This document shows positions 17,839 to 25,769 of a stretch of 56,363 nt of DNA, one piece after another (within the stretch, counting starts at the first letter, position 1; each line of letters opens with the position of its first letter). The notes below the pieces were generated by a model that saw only the letters and a program-made list of their open reading frames with translations, was not told the origin of the DNA and made no database searches. The translations under genes were made by a program, and so were the position numbers. The stretch is taken from assembly GCF_002086285.1 (NCBI RefSeq), contig NZ_MVHU01000031.1, positions 1 to 56,363 on the forward strand. Reading direction: 5' to 3'. The DNA is from Mycolicibacter kumamotonensis (GTDB taxonomy: Bacteria; Actinomycetota; Actinomycetes; Mycobacteriales; Mycobacteriaceae).

Positions 17839-17943
17839 AAATTGACAGTCTAAGGCGGCTTTTCACCCGTCACCAGCAATAACCCATTTCGTCGCACCGC
17901 ATTCTTCTGGCGTGGCGCAGGCATCGCGACCGTGACGGACGCG

Positions 17944-20820
17944 TCAATCCGGCAGCTGCGCGATATCGGTCGGTTCGATTCGGGGTGCGGCGTTCACGGT
18001 GTGGCGGTATTGGCTCGACGCCTCATACACCTGCAGCTTGAGCCGGTTGATGGAGCCGAGGGGCCGGTGATCCGCCAGCGCGCGCCAGGAGTTGAACGAC
18101 AGCACATCGTCGCCGAAGGCGTGTCGCTCCGGGCTGCACGGATTCTGGCGGGCAAAGGTTATCTTGGCCACCGGCCGGTGCGGCGACGCGGCTTCGGGCC
18201 ACGCCACCGTGGCGTCTTCGATCGGCATCGTCACGACGTCGGTGCACAGTTGAACGCGCAACTCGTATTCGGCGTCGTTATCGCGGAAGAAGTCGATCAT
18301 CAGGTCACGATGGGCGTCCTGGCCGGCATCGCGGGGCACCGGCTGACCCTGCAGGTTTTTCACGGAGTCCGACAGCGGCGCGTAGAGCATCTTCGCGACG
18401 TAGTCGCCGTAGCGCAGCGGCGCCGACGAATAGAACGTCTCGCCCAGGATGTGGGTGTTGGGTGCGATGAAAACCGCGAGGTTCGGGGGCAACCGCACAC
18501 CGACCTTGGTGGCCGCGGCCAACACCTCACTGCCGGCCCACAGCACACGGTCCGGCAGCATCGCCAGCACGCGGGCGGTCGGCATTCCCTGCGCCAGGTA
18601 GGCATGGGCGTCGGCGAACAAGAACTCGCGGTGGGTCACCATGATGAAGTCCTGCGTAGTGGCATCGTCATCGGCCAGGGCGCGCGGTCCGTGCACGCCG
18701 AGAACCTTGATGGCAAGTCCGCGGACCCCGCGGAGCTGATCGCTGCGCAGCACACCCGAGGTGGTGGAGATCCGCGCGATCACCGGGTAGGTCGCGGGGG
18801 CGGCGAACAGACCCTGCGCCAGTTCCTCGGGGAGATCGGGGTAGACGGTGAGTTCGCCGCGCAGGATCGCATGGCTCTTGGCGTGCGCGTCGCGCAGCCC
18901 GTGCTTGAACTTGCGGTACGCCCGTTCGTTGTTGTGCCGCAGTGAGGCGGTGATCTTGTCGATCACCTCGTTCTCGTCGGATCGTGGCTGCTCCAAGTCT
19001 TCGCGGTAGCGGACATAGCGGCGCGGGGTATCGCTGCGTGCTGCGCCGACGGGCTGCCAGGGCGCGAAGGGATTGGCGACGCCCTTCAGTGCCGGTGCCA
19101 GTGCCGGGAAATGGCGCAGCAGCACGGTGCGCATGTCGTTGTCGGCGACCCAGTCCATCCCCGCCTCGGTGTAGACCTCGGGACGGAAATCGCGGGTGAA
19201 GAAGCGGTCACTGGCGAGTCGGCGCGATGCCATCAAGACAAAGATCCGAAACGCGGTGTCACTGAAGCCGAATCCCCTCGGCTTGGGTTCGGCGTAGAGC
19301 CCGACCATCAGGTCGACCCGCTCCACGTCGCCGTAGATCTGATGTAGTTCCTCGGCCCACACCGGGTTGTCGGTCAACTCCTCGAACGACGTCACCGGTG
19401 CGAGGCGCAGCAGCCTCCGGAACTGGTTGTAGCGCGGCACACCGCGCTCACGCACCCTCAGGATGTCGGTGGCGGCCAGATCGATCAGCGATCCGTCCGG
19501 GCGCTCGAAGTGCTGCAGGTGCCGCGGAAAGTTGTGCAGCGTGAGGGCACCGGGGTGGGCGCGACCGAACGAGTAGAACAGGTCGGCCATCGATATCTCG
19601 CTCAGCCGCTCGCGCACGTGCAGCAGGGTCAGGTCGGGAAACTCGTGTTCGGCCACGACACGGTCATCGGCCACCGACCGGAGCTGGAAACTGTCGGGGA
19701 TCAGTGGATGCATCCGGTAGACCGCCACGAACTCCTCGGTGAGCGAGTAGGGAACGCCGTGGTGGTTGGTGGGTGACCCGGGTATGCCCTGGAGCACTTC
19801 ACTGTCGGTGATGCGCCCGAAGCGACGCCGGAACCGCTCGCCCAGAATCCCGAACCAGTTCGCGCGCATCGCAAACACGGTCGTCGGGTGGGCGATGATG
19901 GCCGGGGTCCAGTCGATGGTGTGGATCTTGGCGATCAGTGCGGCGTTGACCAGCCGGGCCTTGTCGTAGAGTTCCTGATCGCCCAGCTGCGGGTATCGGG
20001 CGGCCAGCCGTTCACATATCGCGTTGTGCTCACGCATGAACAGTGAGTGCAAGAGGGCAAGGCCGACCCAGAAGTTCCCGGCCGCGCCGGTCAGGTCCAG
20101 ATAGCGCTCCAGCTCGGCCGGCGGCAGCCCCACCTGATCCAGCTTGAGCTGACCCCGGTGGCCGGCGCGCAGCGCAGCACAGAATTCCGGTGTGGAACCG
20201 TAGATCTGCGAGGCGTCCCACCAGTGGGTGTCACCGGTCACGAACGTGGGCGGACCGTCGGCGTCGGGGCTGGGGTCCGGCGCCGCCCGTTTGATCGTCA
20301 TCGGTCGCTGCGGCCAGGGGTCATGGTCGTGCAGCGGGATCTGCCAGGGCTGCTCGTCGACGGTGCCGTGACTGAACCAGTCGTGCACCTCGAACTGGAT
20401 CCAGGCGGCGGCCAGCAGGTTGAGCGTTGTCGCCGGCGCAAATTCGTCGCGGCCGAGCAGCTGCCGGCTGATCAACCGCGGATTGGGCTCCAGCAGCTGC
20501 GCGGGATCCTCGGGGTAGGTGTGCGAAGGCGGAACATTGCGGCCGAACCTGCTTCCCAGCGAACCCATCAGCGGGTCGTCGACATCGTTATAGGTGCCGT
20601 TGAGCGTGCGGGCGCCCAGCCGGTCGCCGCAGTCCGGTGCGCCGTCGGGGGGACGGTCGGCGAGGCCGCGGCCGACGTCGTAAAGGTTGTATGCCCGTAG
20701 CTGATTGCGCAGCCCGACCAACACCGCGATCGCCAGCGGCTTGGGCAGCCGGGACCATCCGATCGTGCGATCGGCCTTCTCGGCGACTCTTGACATGAAC
20801 CGCGACACTGTTGCCCGCAC
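17944..20820 (-). CDS. Haem peroxidase/dioxygenase fused to a catalase-related domain
   Basis: 958 residues with two haem modules. Residues about 60-600 are an animal-type haem peroxidase of the alpha-dioxygenase/cyclooxygenase kind: distal His146 (VHDWFSHG), helix AKIHTIDWTPAI, and the catalytic Tyr368-x-x-proximal His371 pair (VYRMHPLIPDSF). Residues about 620-958 are catalase-related: HAKSHAIL (His646/His650), a GVRGLAIKVLG stretch, and the C-terminal HRPLGSINRLK motif of allene oxide synthase-like catalases. A plausible role is oxidation of a fatty acid followed by conversion of the hydroperoxide. No signal peptide is seen. The start is GTG 20820; ATG 20796 is an alternative. An island box lies 79 bp upstream. 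Confidence 0.8.
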   Translation of the reverse strand: MRATVSRFMSRVAEKADRTIGWSRLPKPLAIAVLVGLRNQLRAYNLYDVGRGLADRPPDGAPDCGDRLGARTLNGTYNDVDDPLMGSLGSRFGRNVPPSHTYPEDPAQLLEPNPRLISRQLLGRDEFAPATTLNLLAAAWIQFEVHDWFSHGTVDEQPWQIPLHDHDPWPQRPMTIKRAAPDPSPDADGPPTFVTGDTHWWDASQIYGSTPEFCAALRAGHRGQLKLDQVGLPPAELERYLDLTGAAGNFWVGLALLHSLFMREHNAICERLAARYPQLGDQELYDKARLVNAALIAKIHTIDWTPAIIAHPTTVFAMRANWFGILGERFRRRFGRITDSEVLQGIPGSPTNHHGVPYSLTEEFVAVYRMHPLIPDSFQLRSVADDRVVAEHEFPDLTLLHVRERLSEISMADLFYSFGRAHPGALTLHNFPRHLQHFERPDGSLIDLAATDILRVRERGVPRYNQFRRLLRLAPVTSFEELTDNPVWAEELHQIYGDVERVDLMVGLYAEPKPRGFGFSDTAFRIFVLMASRRLASDRFFTRDFRPEVYTEAGMDWVADNDMRTVLLRHFPALAPALKGVANPFAPWQPVGAARSDTPRRYVRYREDLEQPRSDENEVIDKITASLRHNNERAYRKFKHGLRDAHAKSHAILRGELTVYPDLPEELAQGLFAAPATYPVIARISTTSGVLRSDQLRGVRGLAIKVLGVHGPRALADDDATTQDFIMVTHREFLFADAHAYLAQGMPTARVLAMLPDRVLWAGSEVLAAATKVGVRLPPNLAVFIAPNTHILGETFYSSAPLRYGDYVAKMLYAPLSDSVKNLQGQPVPRDAGQDAHRDLMIDFFRDNDAEYELRVQLCTDVVTMPIEDATVAWPEAASPHRPVAKITFARQNPCSPERHAFGDDVLSFNSWRALADHRPLGSINRLKLQVYEASSQYRHTVNAAPRIEPTDIAQLPD

Positions 20821-20871
20821 TTGGATCCCGCCTCTCTGTGGTCTTTTGGTGCCGAATTTGCGGCTTCATCA

Positions 20872-20917
20872 ATCGTCGAGGGTCACGTCGGGAAGAACAC
20901 GAGTAATCGGATACTCC
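20872..20917 (-). promoter_or_regulatory. Island promoter 1 (peroxidase fusion)
   Basis: In transcription orientation the box is GGAGTATCCGATTACTCG (20917-20900), followed after 22 nt by the -10-like hexamer GACGAT (20877-20872). Predicted start near 20865, 45 nt before the GTG start of the peroxidase-catalase gene. Confidence 0.65.
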
Positions 20918-21033
20918 ATCTTCGGCGATGCCGGGTCGCCGGTACAGCCTTTACCTGTGGATTCGCGGGGATTCGCCGTACAAGACAGGTAGCTCGCCAC
21001 TCGCGCGGCACGTGTTGGCCGGCCCTAATTTTT

Positions 21034-21060
21034 CTCACATCAGCAATCGGACGATGTGAG
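21034..21060 (+). promoter_or_regulatory. Leader hairpin overlapping a ribosome binding site
   Basis: Perfect 8-bp arms CTCACATC (21034-21041) and GATGTGAG (21053-21060) flank an 11-nt loop. The 3' arm runs into the Shine-Dalgarno GAGGAG of the 90-residue gene at 21072, so the stem could limit ribosome access. An operator role is equally possible. Confidence 0.35.
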
Positions 21061-21071
21061 GAGAAATCGAA

Positions 21072-21344
21072 ATGTCCGTGTCATCTCAGGCGCACACCGC
21101 ATCGGTCGATGCGGCCCATCCCGCGCCACCGTCGACGCCCGTCCTCATCACGGAGGGTGAAGTTCTGTTAGCAACGGCCGCGGCGGTTTCGTTGCCGCGC
21201 CCGAATGTGAGCCAGCGGCTGATGGCCGCGGTGCGCCGGACGCTGGCGGCACTGCCCAGTCTTCCGCCGCCGGCGCCCTATTACCCGAGCCTGCGTGACT
21301 ACCTGGAGCCCGCACGCATGGCACGCGAGATGGACCGGCTATGA
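21072..21344 (+). CDS. Small hypothetical protein, 90 residues
   Basis: Not recognised. It has an Ala/Pro-rich N-terminus, a short hydrophobic patch (VLLATAAAVSLPRP), and an amphipathic basic helix (QRLMAAVRRTLAALPSL), with no clear signal peptide. GAGGAG lies 8 nt before the ATG. Its last codons overlap the start of the next small gene (ATGA), so the two are coupled. It is divergent from the peroxidase gene and lies between it and the subtilisin gene. Confidence 0.6.
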   Translation: MSVSSQAHTASVDAAHPAPPSTPVLITEGEVLLATAAAVSLPRPNVSQRLMAAVRRTLAALPSLPPPAPYYPSLRDYLEPARMAREMDRL

Positions 21345-21457
21345 GCGTCATCGTGGCCGCCTGCGTGGCCGTACTGATCATGCTCATCTCGGGCGGCGCG
21401 CACGAACTGCAGCTGCGGCTCGAGCGTTGGGACTACGAACGCCATTTTGAGGACTAA
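21341..21457 (+). CDS. Small single-pass membrane protein, 38 residues
   Basis: ATGAGCGTC... encodes MSVIVAACVAVLIMLISGG followed by a charged tail (HELQLRLERWDYERHFED). It has one membrane helix with the N-terminus probably outside or very short. The start overlaps the stop of the 90-residue gene (ATGA), which supports it being a real coupled gene. Function unknown. Confidence 0.55.
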   Translation: MSVIVAACVAVLIMLISGGAHELQLRLERWDYERHFED

Positions 21458-21479
21458 GCGCTCGCCATCACCGGGAAAT

Positions 21480-21525
21480 CGAGTAGGCGGATATTGCTGT
21501 GGACCACGAACATCGGGGTGACAAT
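21480..21525 (+). promoter_or_regulatory. Island promoter 2 (subtilisin-hydrolase operon)
   Basis: The left half-site is strong (CGAGTAG) but the right half is degenerate in CGAGTAGGCGGATATTGC (21480-21497). The -10-like GACAAT is at 21520-21525, 22 nt after the box as in the other sites. The predicted start coincides with the ATG at 21532, so the transcript may be leaderless. Confidence 0.5.
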
Positions 21526-21531
21526 CACAGA

Positions 21532-21600
21532 ATGTCGCCACCGTTGCGCGTCCTCATCCGCTGCCGGGGGCCGCGGCGGGCTCGGGAAGCACGGCCGTGA
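21532..21600 (+). CDS. Possible leader peptide, 22 codons
   Basis: ATG at 21532 opens a 22-codon Arg-rich frame (MSPPLRVLIRC...EARP) that ends TGA at 21598-21600, overlapping the GTG start of the subtilisin gene (21597) by four bases. The ATG falls at the predicted transcription start of promoter 2. That would allow leaderless initiation followed by coupled translation of the protease. It is short and unsupported by homology. Confidence 0.35.
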   Translation: MSPPLRVLIRCRGPRRAREARP

Positions 21601-23147
21601 CCGCCGGTGCAGAGTCCCGGGGCCCCCGCAGCCGGCCGATGGTCAGCCAGCTGTTGCTCGCCCCGCCGGAGGAGGTACCGCCGGAGGTCGATAAGGCGGT
21701 GCTCTCCGTCGAGGAGGGCCGCCGAGTGGTTCTCGTCGAGTTGCGGCTGGGGCCGGGTGCGGACCCGCAGACGGTCCGAGACCAGTTCAACGAGTTGTTC
21801 GCCCACGTCTTTCGGGCGCGCAACCGACCGCCCCGGCCGATTCCCGTCGGCCGGCACTACATGCGGTGCACGTTGGCCCCCGCCGAGGTGCAGCGACTGG
21901 TCCAGGGCGGCGCCCGGCCCAGCAGAGCCGCCGCCGAGCGCGCACTGGGCCTGATCTACCACGTGTGGCCCGATTTCGTGGTCAACGCTCATCTGGATCG
22001 TTCGGTGACGACCATCCAGGCCGATGCCGCCTCACGCACGTTCCGCTGTGACGGCACCGGTGTGGTGTGGGCGGTGATCGATTCCGGTATCGACGCCGGG
22101 CATCCGCACTTCACCAGCACCGCAACGCTGTCGGCGAGCTCGGTGGCGTCGCTGCACCGTGATTTCACCATCACCGACCCCGCCCAGCCCACCACCGGGT
22201 CGTCCCCGCTGACCGATCCCTTCGGGCACGGCACCCATGTCGCGGGCATCATCGCCGGCCGGGCACCCGCGGATCAGGCCATGCTCCGCATCGCCGCCAA
22301 CGAGCCGACGGCCCAAGGCCTGCCGCGCTGGGTTGCGCGAGACCTGCCCCCCGGCGCCGCCCTGTCCGGAGTTGCTCCGGGAACGAACCTGGTCAGCCTG
22401 CGCGTGCTCGACAAGGACGGGCAGACCCTCTCCAGTGCGGTGATCGACGCGCTCGACTATGTGCGCACCGTCAACGCCGGCGGCCGCGATCTGGTGATCC
22501 ACGGGGTGAACCTGTCCCTGGGCTGCGGCTGGCTCATCAGGGATTACGCCGCCGGGCAAAGCCCGCTGTGCCGGGAGCTGGACCTGCTCGTCGGGACCGG
22601 CGTGGTCGCCGTCGTCAGCGCCGGTAACTTGGGCGCCGGAGTCGTCGGCGCCGGCGTCGGCGCCGCGGCCACCGGCGCCACCGGCGACGTGTACGGGCAG
22701 CTGTCGACCATCACCGACCCCGGCAATGCCGCATCGGCTATCACGGTCGGGTCGGTACACCGCTACCGGCCGCACACCTTCGGGGTGACCTTCGACTCGT
22801 CGAAGGGGCCCACCCTCGACGGGCGGCTCAAACCCGAGCTGGTGGCGCCCGGCGAACGGATCACCTCCGCGGCGACCGGAAAACAGGCGGCCGGCGTGCC
22901 CGCGTTGGCCTCCGGTCCCTCGGATCCGTCGGAGCTGGCCCGCTACATCGAAGACAGCGGCACCTCGATGGCGGCCGCCCATGTGTCCGGTGCGATCGCC
23001 GCTTTCCTATCGGCGCGCACCGAGTTCATCGGTCAGCCGCAACGTGTCAAGCAGATCTTCATCGACACCGCGACCGATCTCGGCCGCCACCAGTTCTTTC
23101 AGGGCGCCGGCCTGATCAACCTGCTGCGGGCCCTGACCAGCACCTAG
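21597..23147 (+). CDS. Subtilisin-like serine protease (family S8)
   Basis: 516 residues. The catalytic triad is intact: Asp162 (VWAVIDSGID), His214 (GHGTHVAGI) and Ser457 (SGTSMAAAHVSG). About 140 residues precede the protease domain and may form a propeptide or regulatory region; there is no Sec or Tat signal. Start GTG 21597 is tentative; ATG 21639 is internal and in frame. The alpha/beta hydrolase gene follows after 17 bp. It is the first protease of the island. Confidence 0.88.
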   Translation: MTAGAESRGPRSRPMVSQLLLAPPEEVPPEVDKAVLSVEEGRRVVLVELRLGPGADPQTVRDQFNELFAHVFRARNRPPRPIPVGRHYMRCTLAPAEVQRLVQGGARPSRAAAERALGLIYHVWPDFVVNAHLDRSVTTIQADAASRTFRCDGTGVVWAVIDSGIDAGHPHFTSTATLSASSVASLHRDFTITDPAQPTTGSSPLTDPFGHGTHVAGIIAGRAPADQAMLRIAANEPTAQGLPRWVARDLPPGAALSGVAPGTNLVSLRVLDKDGQTLSSAVIDALDYVRTVNAGGRDLVIHGVNLSLGCGWLIRDYAAGQSPLCRELDLLVGTGVVAVVSAGNLGAGVVGAGVGAAATGATGDVYGQLSTITDPGNAASAITVGSVHRYRPHTFGVTFDSSKGPTLDGRLKPELVAPGERITSAATGKQAAGVPALASGPSDPSELARYIEDSGTSMAAAHVSGAIAAFLSARTEFIGQPQRVKQIFIDTATDLGRHQFFQGAGLINLLRALTST

Positions 23148-23164
23148 CCCCCGGGAGGAACGCG

Positions 23165-24433
23165 ATGACCACCATCAACGGATTGCCGTACTACGAGCTG
23201 GATTTCAACGCCGACGGCACACTGAACGGTGACAGCGGGCTGCCCGCCGCGGTCGAGGCCGGCGGCATCACCGACCTGTTCGTCTTCTCGCACGGCTGGA
23301 ACAACGGTGTCGACTCGGCCCGTGACCTCTACCAGGCGATGTTCACACTGCTGGCAGACCAGCTCGGAACTCACAGAGCCACCAGTGCGGCCGTCGGCGT
23401 GCTGTGGCCATCACTGCTGTTTCCCGACGACGATCCGGCCACCGCGCCGCCGGTGCCTTCCACCGGAGCCCAACTGGCCGCTGCACTCGCCCCGGCCTTC
23501 CCCGACCAGCAGGATCACCTCGACACGTTGGGCCTGCTGCTCGACGACCAACCCCAGAACCCCGACAAGCTCGTCGAATTCCATTCCCTGGCCAGTGATC
23601 TCGTCACCACCAGACCGCAGGGCAGCGAGGACACCGGTGAATCGGCGCTACTGCGGTCCGACTCGGCGGCCGACACCGCCGCCGTGCTGGGCCACGCCGC
23701 CGCGATGGCGCCCGCCGGGACCGGCAATGCCCAGGGGCTGGGCAATCCTTTCGCCGGGCTGTGGTCGGGCGCGCGGGAAGTGTTACGCACGCTGAGCTAC
23801 TACGAGATGAAGAACCGCGCCGGGGTGGTCGGCCAAGCCGGGCTGGGCCCCCTGCTGGGGCGGCTCGGCGACACCGCCGGCTCCCCGCGCATCCACCTGA
23901 TCGGCCACAGCTTCGGCGCCCGGCTGGTCTCCTACGCGCTGGCCGGCCTGCCCGACTCCGTGATGCAGGCAGCCAGCCCCGTCAAATCCCTGACCCTGAT
24001 CCAGGGGGCGTTCTCGCACTTCACCTTCGCCCGGTCGCTTCCTTTCGACAGCAGCCAGCCCGGCGGGCTCGCCGGTTGTGAGGAACGCGTCGACGGTCCC
24101 CTGCTGGCGACGTTCAGCCGGGCCGACCGGGCGGTCGGTTGGTGGTATCCCGCCGCCAGCATGCTGGCACGCCAGGACGCCCAGGCCGCCGAGGACCTGA
24201 TATACCGGTGGGGCGCCATGGGCCACGACGGATACCAGAATGATCCCGCTGCCGAAGCCGTTCAGCTGGCCGAGCCCGGTATCCCGTATGCCTTTGGCTC
24301 CCAGAGGTTCTACGCACTGGATGCCAATGCCGTCGTCGCCGCCAACCAATCGGCCTTCAGCGGTGCCCACAGCGACATCAGGCACCCCCAGATCACGTGG
24401 GCCATCGCCGCGGCCGCCGGTATCGCCTCCTGA
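23165..24433 (+). CDS. Predicted alpha/beta hydrolase (lipase/esterase-like)
   Basis: 422 residues. The fold signatures are the oxyanion strand LFVFSHGWNNG near residue 40 and the nucleophile elbow IGHSFGARLVSYAL with Ser249. An acid and a His residue should follow, and LIYRWGAMGHDGYQ is a candidate His region. There is no signal peptide. It starts after GGGAGGAACGCG and shares the S8 protease transcript. The substrate is unknown; a lipid or ester is likely. Confidence 0.72.
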   Translation: MTTINGLPYYELDFNADGTLNGDSGLPAAVEAGGITDLFVFSHGWNNGVDSARDLYQAMFTLLADQLGTHRATSAAVGVLWPSLLFPDDDPATAPPVPSTGAQLAAALAPAFPDQQDHLDTLGLLLDDQPQNPDKLVEFHSLASDLVTTRPQGSEDTGESALLRSDSAADTAAVLGHAAAMAPAGTGNAQGLGNPFAGLWSGAREVLRTLSYYEMKNRAGVVGQAGLGPLLGRLGDTAGSPRIHLIGHSFGARLVSYALAGLPDSVMQAASPVKSLTLIQGAFSHFTFARSLPFDSSQPGGLAGCEERVDGPLLATFSRADRAVGWWYPAASMLARQDAQAAEDLIYRWGAMGHDGYQNDPAAEAVQLAEPGIPYAFGSQRFYALDANAVVAANQSAFSGAHSDIRHPQITWAIAAAAGIAS

Positions 24434-24443
24434 TCGGCTGAAT

Positions 24444-24490
24444 CGGGTAGTGCACTACTCGTGCTGTATCACCGTTCGGCTCACGAAGAT
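24444..24490 (+). promoter_or_regulatory. Island promoter 3 (papain-like protease operon)
   Basis: CGGGTAGTGCACTACTCG (24444-24461) is the best palindrome of the set, with one mismatch across the 9-bp arms. The -10-like GAAGAT (24485-24490) starts 23 nt after it. Predicted start near 24497, with a 46-nt leader to the ATG at 24543. Confidence 0.75.
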
Positions 24491-24542
24491 TGGGGTCGTA
24501 CGCGGGTTTCGGACCCGACCCGATCACACGGAGGTCAGTGAC

Positions 24543-25358
24543 ATGGCAAAGACTTCAACACGGCGTGGCGAACGCAAGCGGATCTGCAATCTGGTTCCCA
24601 CGCCGGAAGAGAGCATGAAGACCGACTGGAAGTTCACCGACGCGCTGGCCGCGGGGGTGCTCGGCGCTCCGGCCGCGCTGCCGGCCAGCGTCGATCTGCG
24701 CGACTCCTGGTGGGGCATCGGCGATCAGGGCAACACCGGTTCGTGTGTCGGCTGGGCGTCCACCGACGGCGTGGCGCGCTACATGTTCGTGACGGCCGGC
24801 CGGCTCGCGAAGACCGAGAGGCTGTCTCCGCGTTTCGCCTGGATGGCGTCCAAGGAGACCGACCAGTTCACGTCGCGGCCGGAGACGATGATCGAAGGCG
24901 CGGGCACCATGCTCAAGGCTGCGGTCGACGTGCTGCGCAACTACGGCGCGGTACCCGAGAACATGCTGCCGTTCAAGATCAACACGGCGATGTACTCCGG
25001 CAACGAGAACACCTTCTACGCCACGGCCGCCACGCACAAGATCGCGTCGTACTTCAACCTGCAGCTCAACCTGGACAATTGGCGCGCCTGGGTGAGCCAG
25101 CACGGCCCGATCCTGGTGGGTCTCAATGTCGATGCGACGTGGGACAACGCCGCGACAACGGGCGGCAAACTGGATGAATTCCAGCCCGCAACGGTCAGGG
25201 GCGGCCACGCTGTGACGGTGGTCGGTTACACCGATGACGGGCGCTTCATCATCCGCAACAGTTGGGGCACCGGGTGGGGTGACGACGGCTTCGGCTACGC
25301 GAGCCCGGAGTACATCAACGGAGCCTTCTTCAACGAAAGCTACGGAGTGACACTGTGA
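24543..25358 (+). CDS. Papain-family cysteine protease (family C1)
   Basis: 271 residues. Catalytic residues are present in order: oxyanion Gln62, Cys68 (DQGNTGSCVGWAS), His222 (GGHAVTVVGY) and Asn239 (IIRNSWGTGWGDDGFGY). The segment before Cys68 (LPASVDLRD) marks the mature N-terminus, and the first 45 residues could be a very short propeptide. No signal peptide is visible, so it may act inside the cell or be released by lysis. The ATG at 24543 follows ACGGAGGTC. A chagasin-like inhibitor gene follows after 19 bp. Confidence 0.9.
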   Translation: MAKTSTRRGERKRICNLVPTPEESMKTDWKFTDALAAGVLGAPAALPASVDLRDSWWGIGDQGNTGSCVGWASTDGVARYMFVTAGRLAKTERLSPRFAWMASKETDQFTSRPETMIEGAGTMLKAAVDVLRNYGAVPENMLPFKINTAMYSGNENTFYATAATHKIASYFNLQLNLDNWRAWVSQHGPILVGLNVDATWDNAATTGGKLDEFQPATVRGGHAVTVVGYTDDGRFIIRNSWGTGWGDDGFGYASPEYINGAFFNESYGVTL

Positions 25359-25377
25359 TCACGAGGCGCAACACGGT

Positions 25378-25701
25378 ATGGCAATCGTCCTGACCGAACG
25401 CGACGGCGGCCGCCGGATTCAGCTACGGGTCGGCGACACGATCGAGATTCGGCTGCCGGAGAACGCCCCAGCGGGCTACCGCTGGGGCGTTGACAGTCTT
25501 GAGGAAGGACTGTTCGAACTCACCGAGGAACGCGGCGACTACCCCACCGCCACGGTGGGTTCGGTTGGCGAGGCGTACTTTCGAGTCACGGTGCGAGCAC
25601 CGGGGCAAGGCACCCTGCGGTTCACCTACGGCCGGAGTTGGGAGGGCGCCGCCGGGGTGCTGAGACGATTCGCCGTCGAGGTCCAGGCGATCGCCGGCTA
25701 G
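25378..25701 (+). CDS. Chagasin/ICP-type inhibitor of papain-like proteases
   Basis: 107 residues. The three inhibitory loops of the I42 chagasin family are visible: NAPAGYRW (cf. NPTTGY), VGSVGEAYFRV (cf. GxGG) and FTYGRSWEG (cf. RPW). These loops plug the active-site cleft of C1 peptidases. There is no signal peptide. The gene sits 19 bp behind the papain-like protease gene in the same direction, so the two form a probable enzyme-inhibitor pair protecting the cytoplasm. Confidence 0.85.
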   Translation: MAIVLTERDGGRRIQLRVGDTIEIRLPENAPAGYRWGVDSLEEGLFELTEERGDYPTATVGSVGEAYFRVTVRAPGQGTLRFTYGRSWEGAAGVLRRFAVEVQAIAG

Positions 25702-25769
25702 GGGCCGATGCGGAGCTGGAAGAACCCGGGCTCAGTTGCGCGAACCCGGGTCCAGTCCAGCGGGGAGTG

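Noticed and set aside
15253..17853. 866-codon plus-strand frame antisense to the LAL gene
   Set aside because: Arg/Gln/His-rich shadow of high-GC coding sequence; the minus strand has clear ATPase and HTH motifs.
20900..21072. Box 1 also driving the plus-strand small genes
   Set aside because: No -10-like hexamer at the 22-23 nt spacing in that direction.
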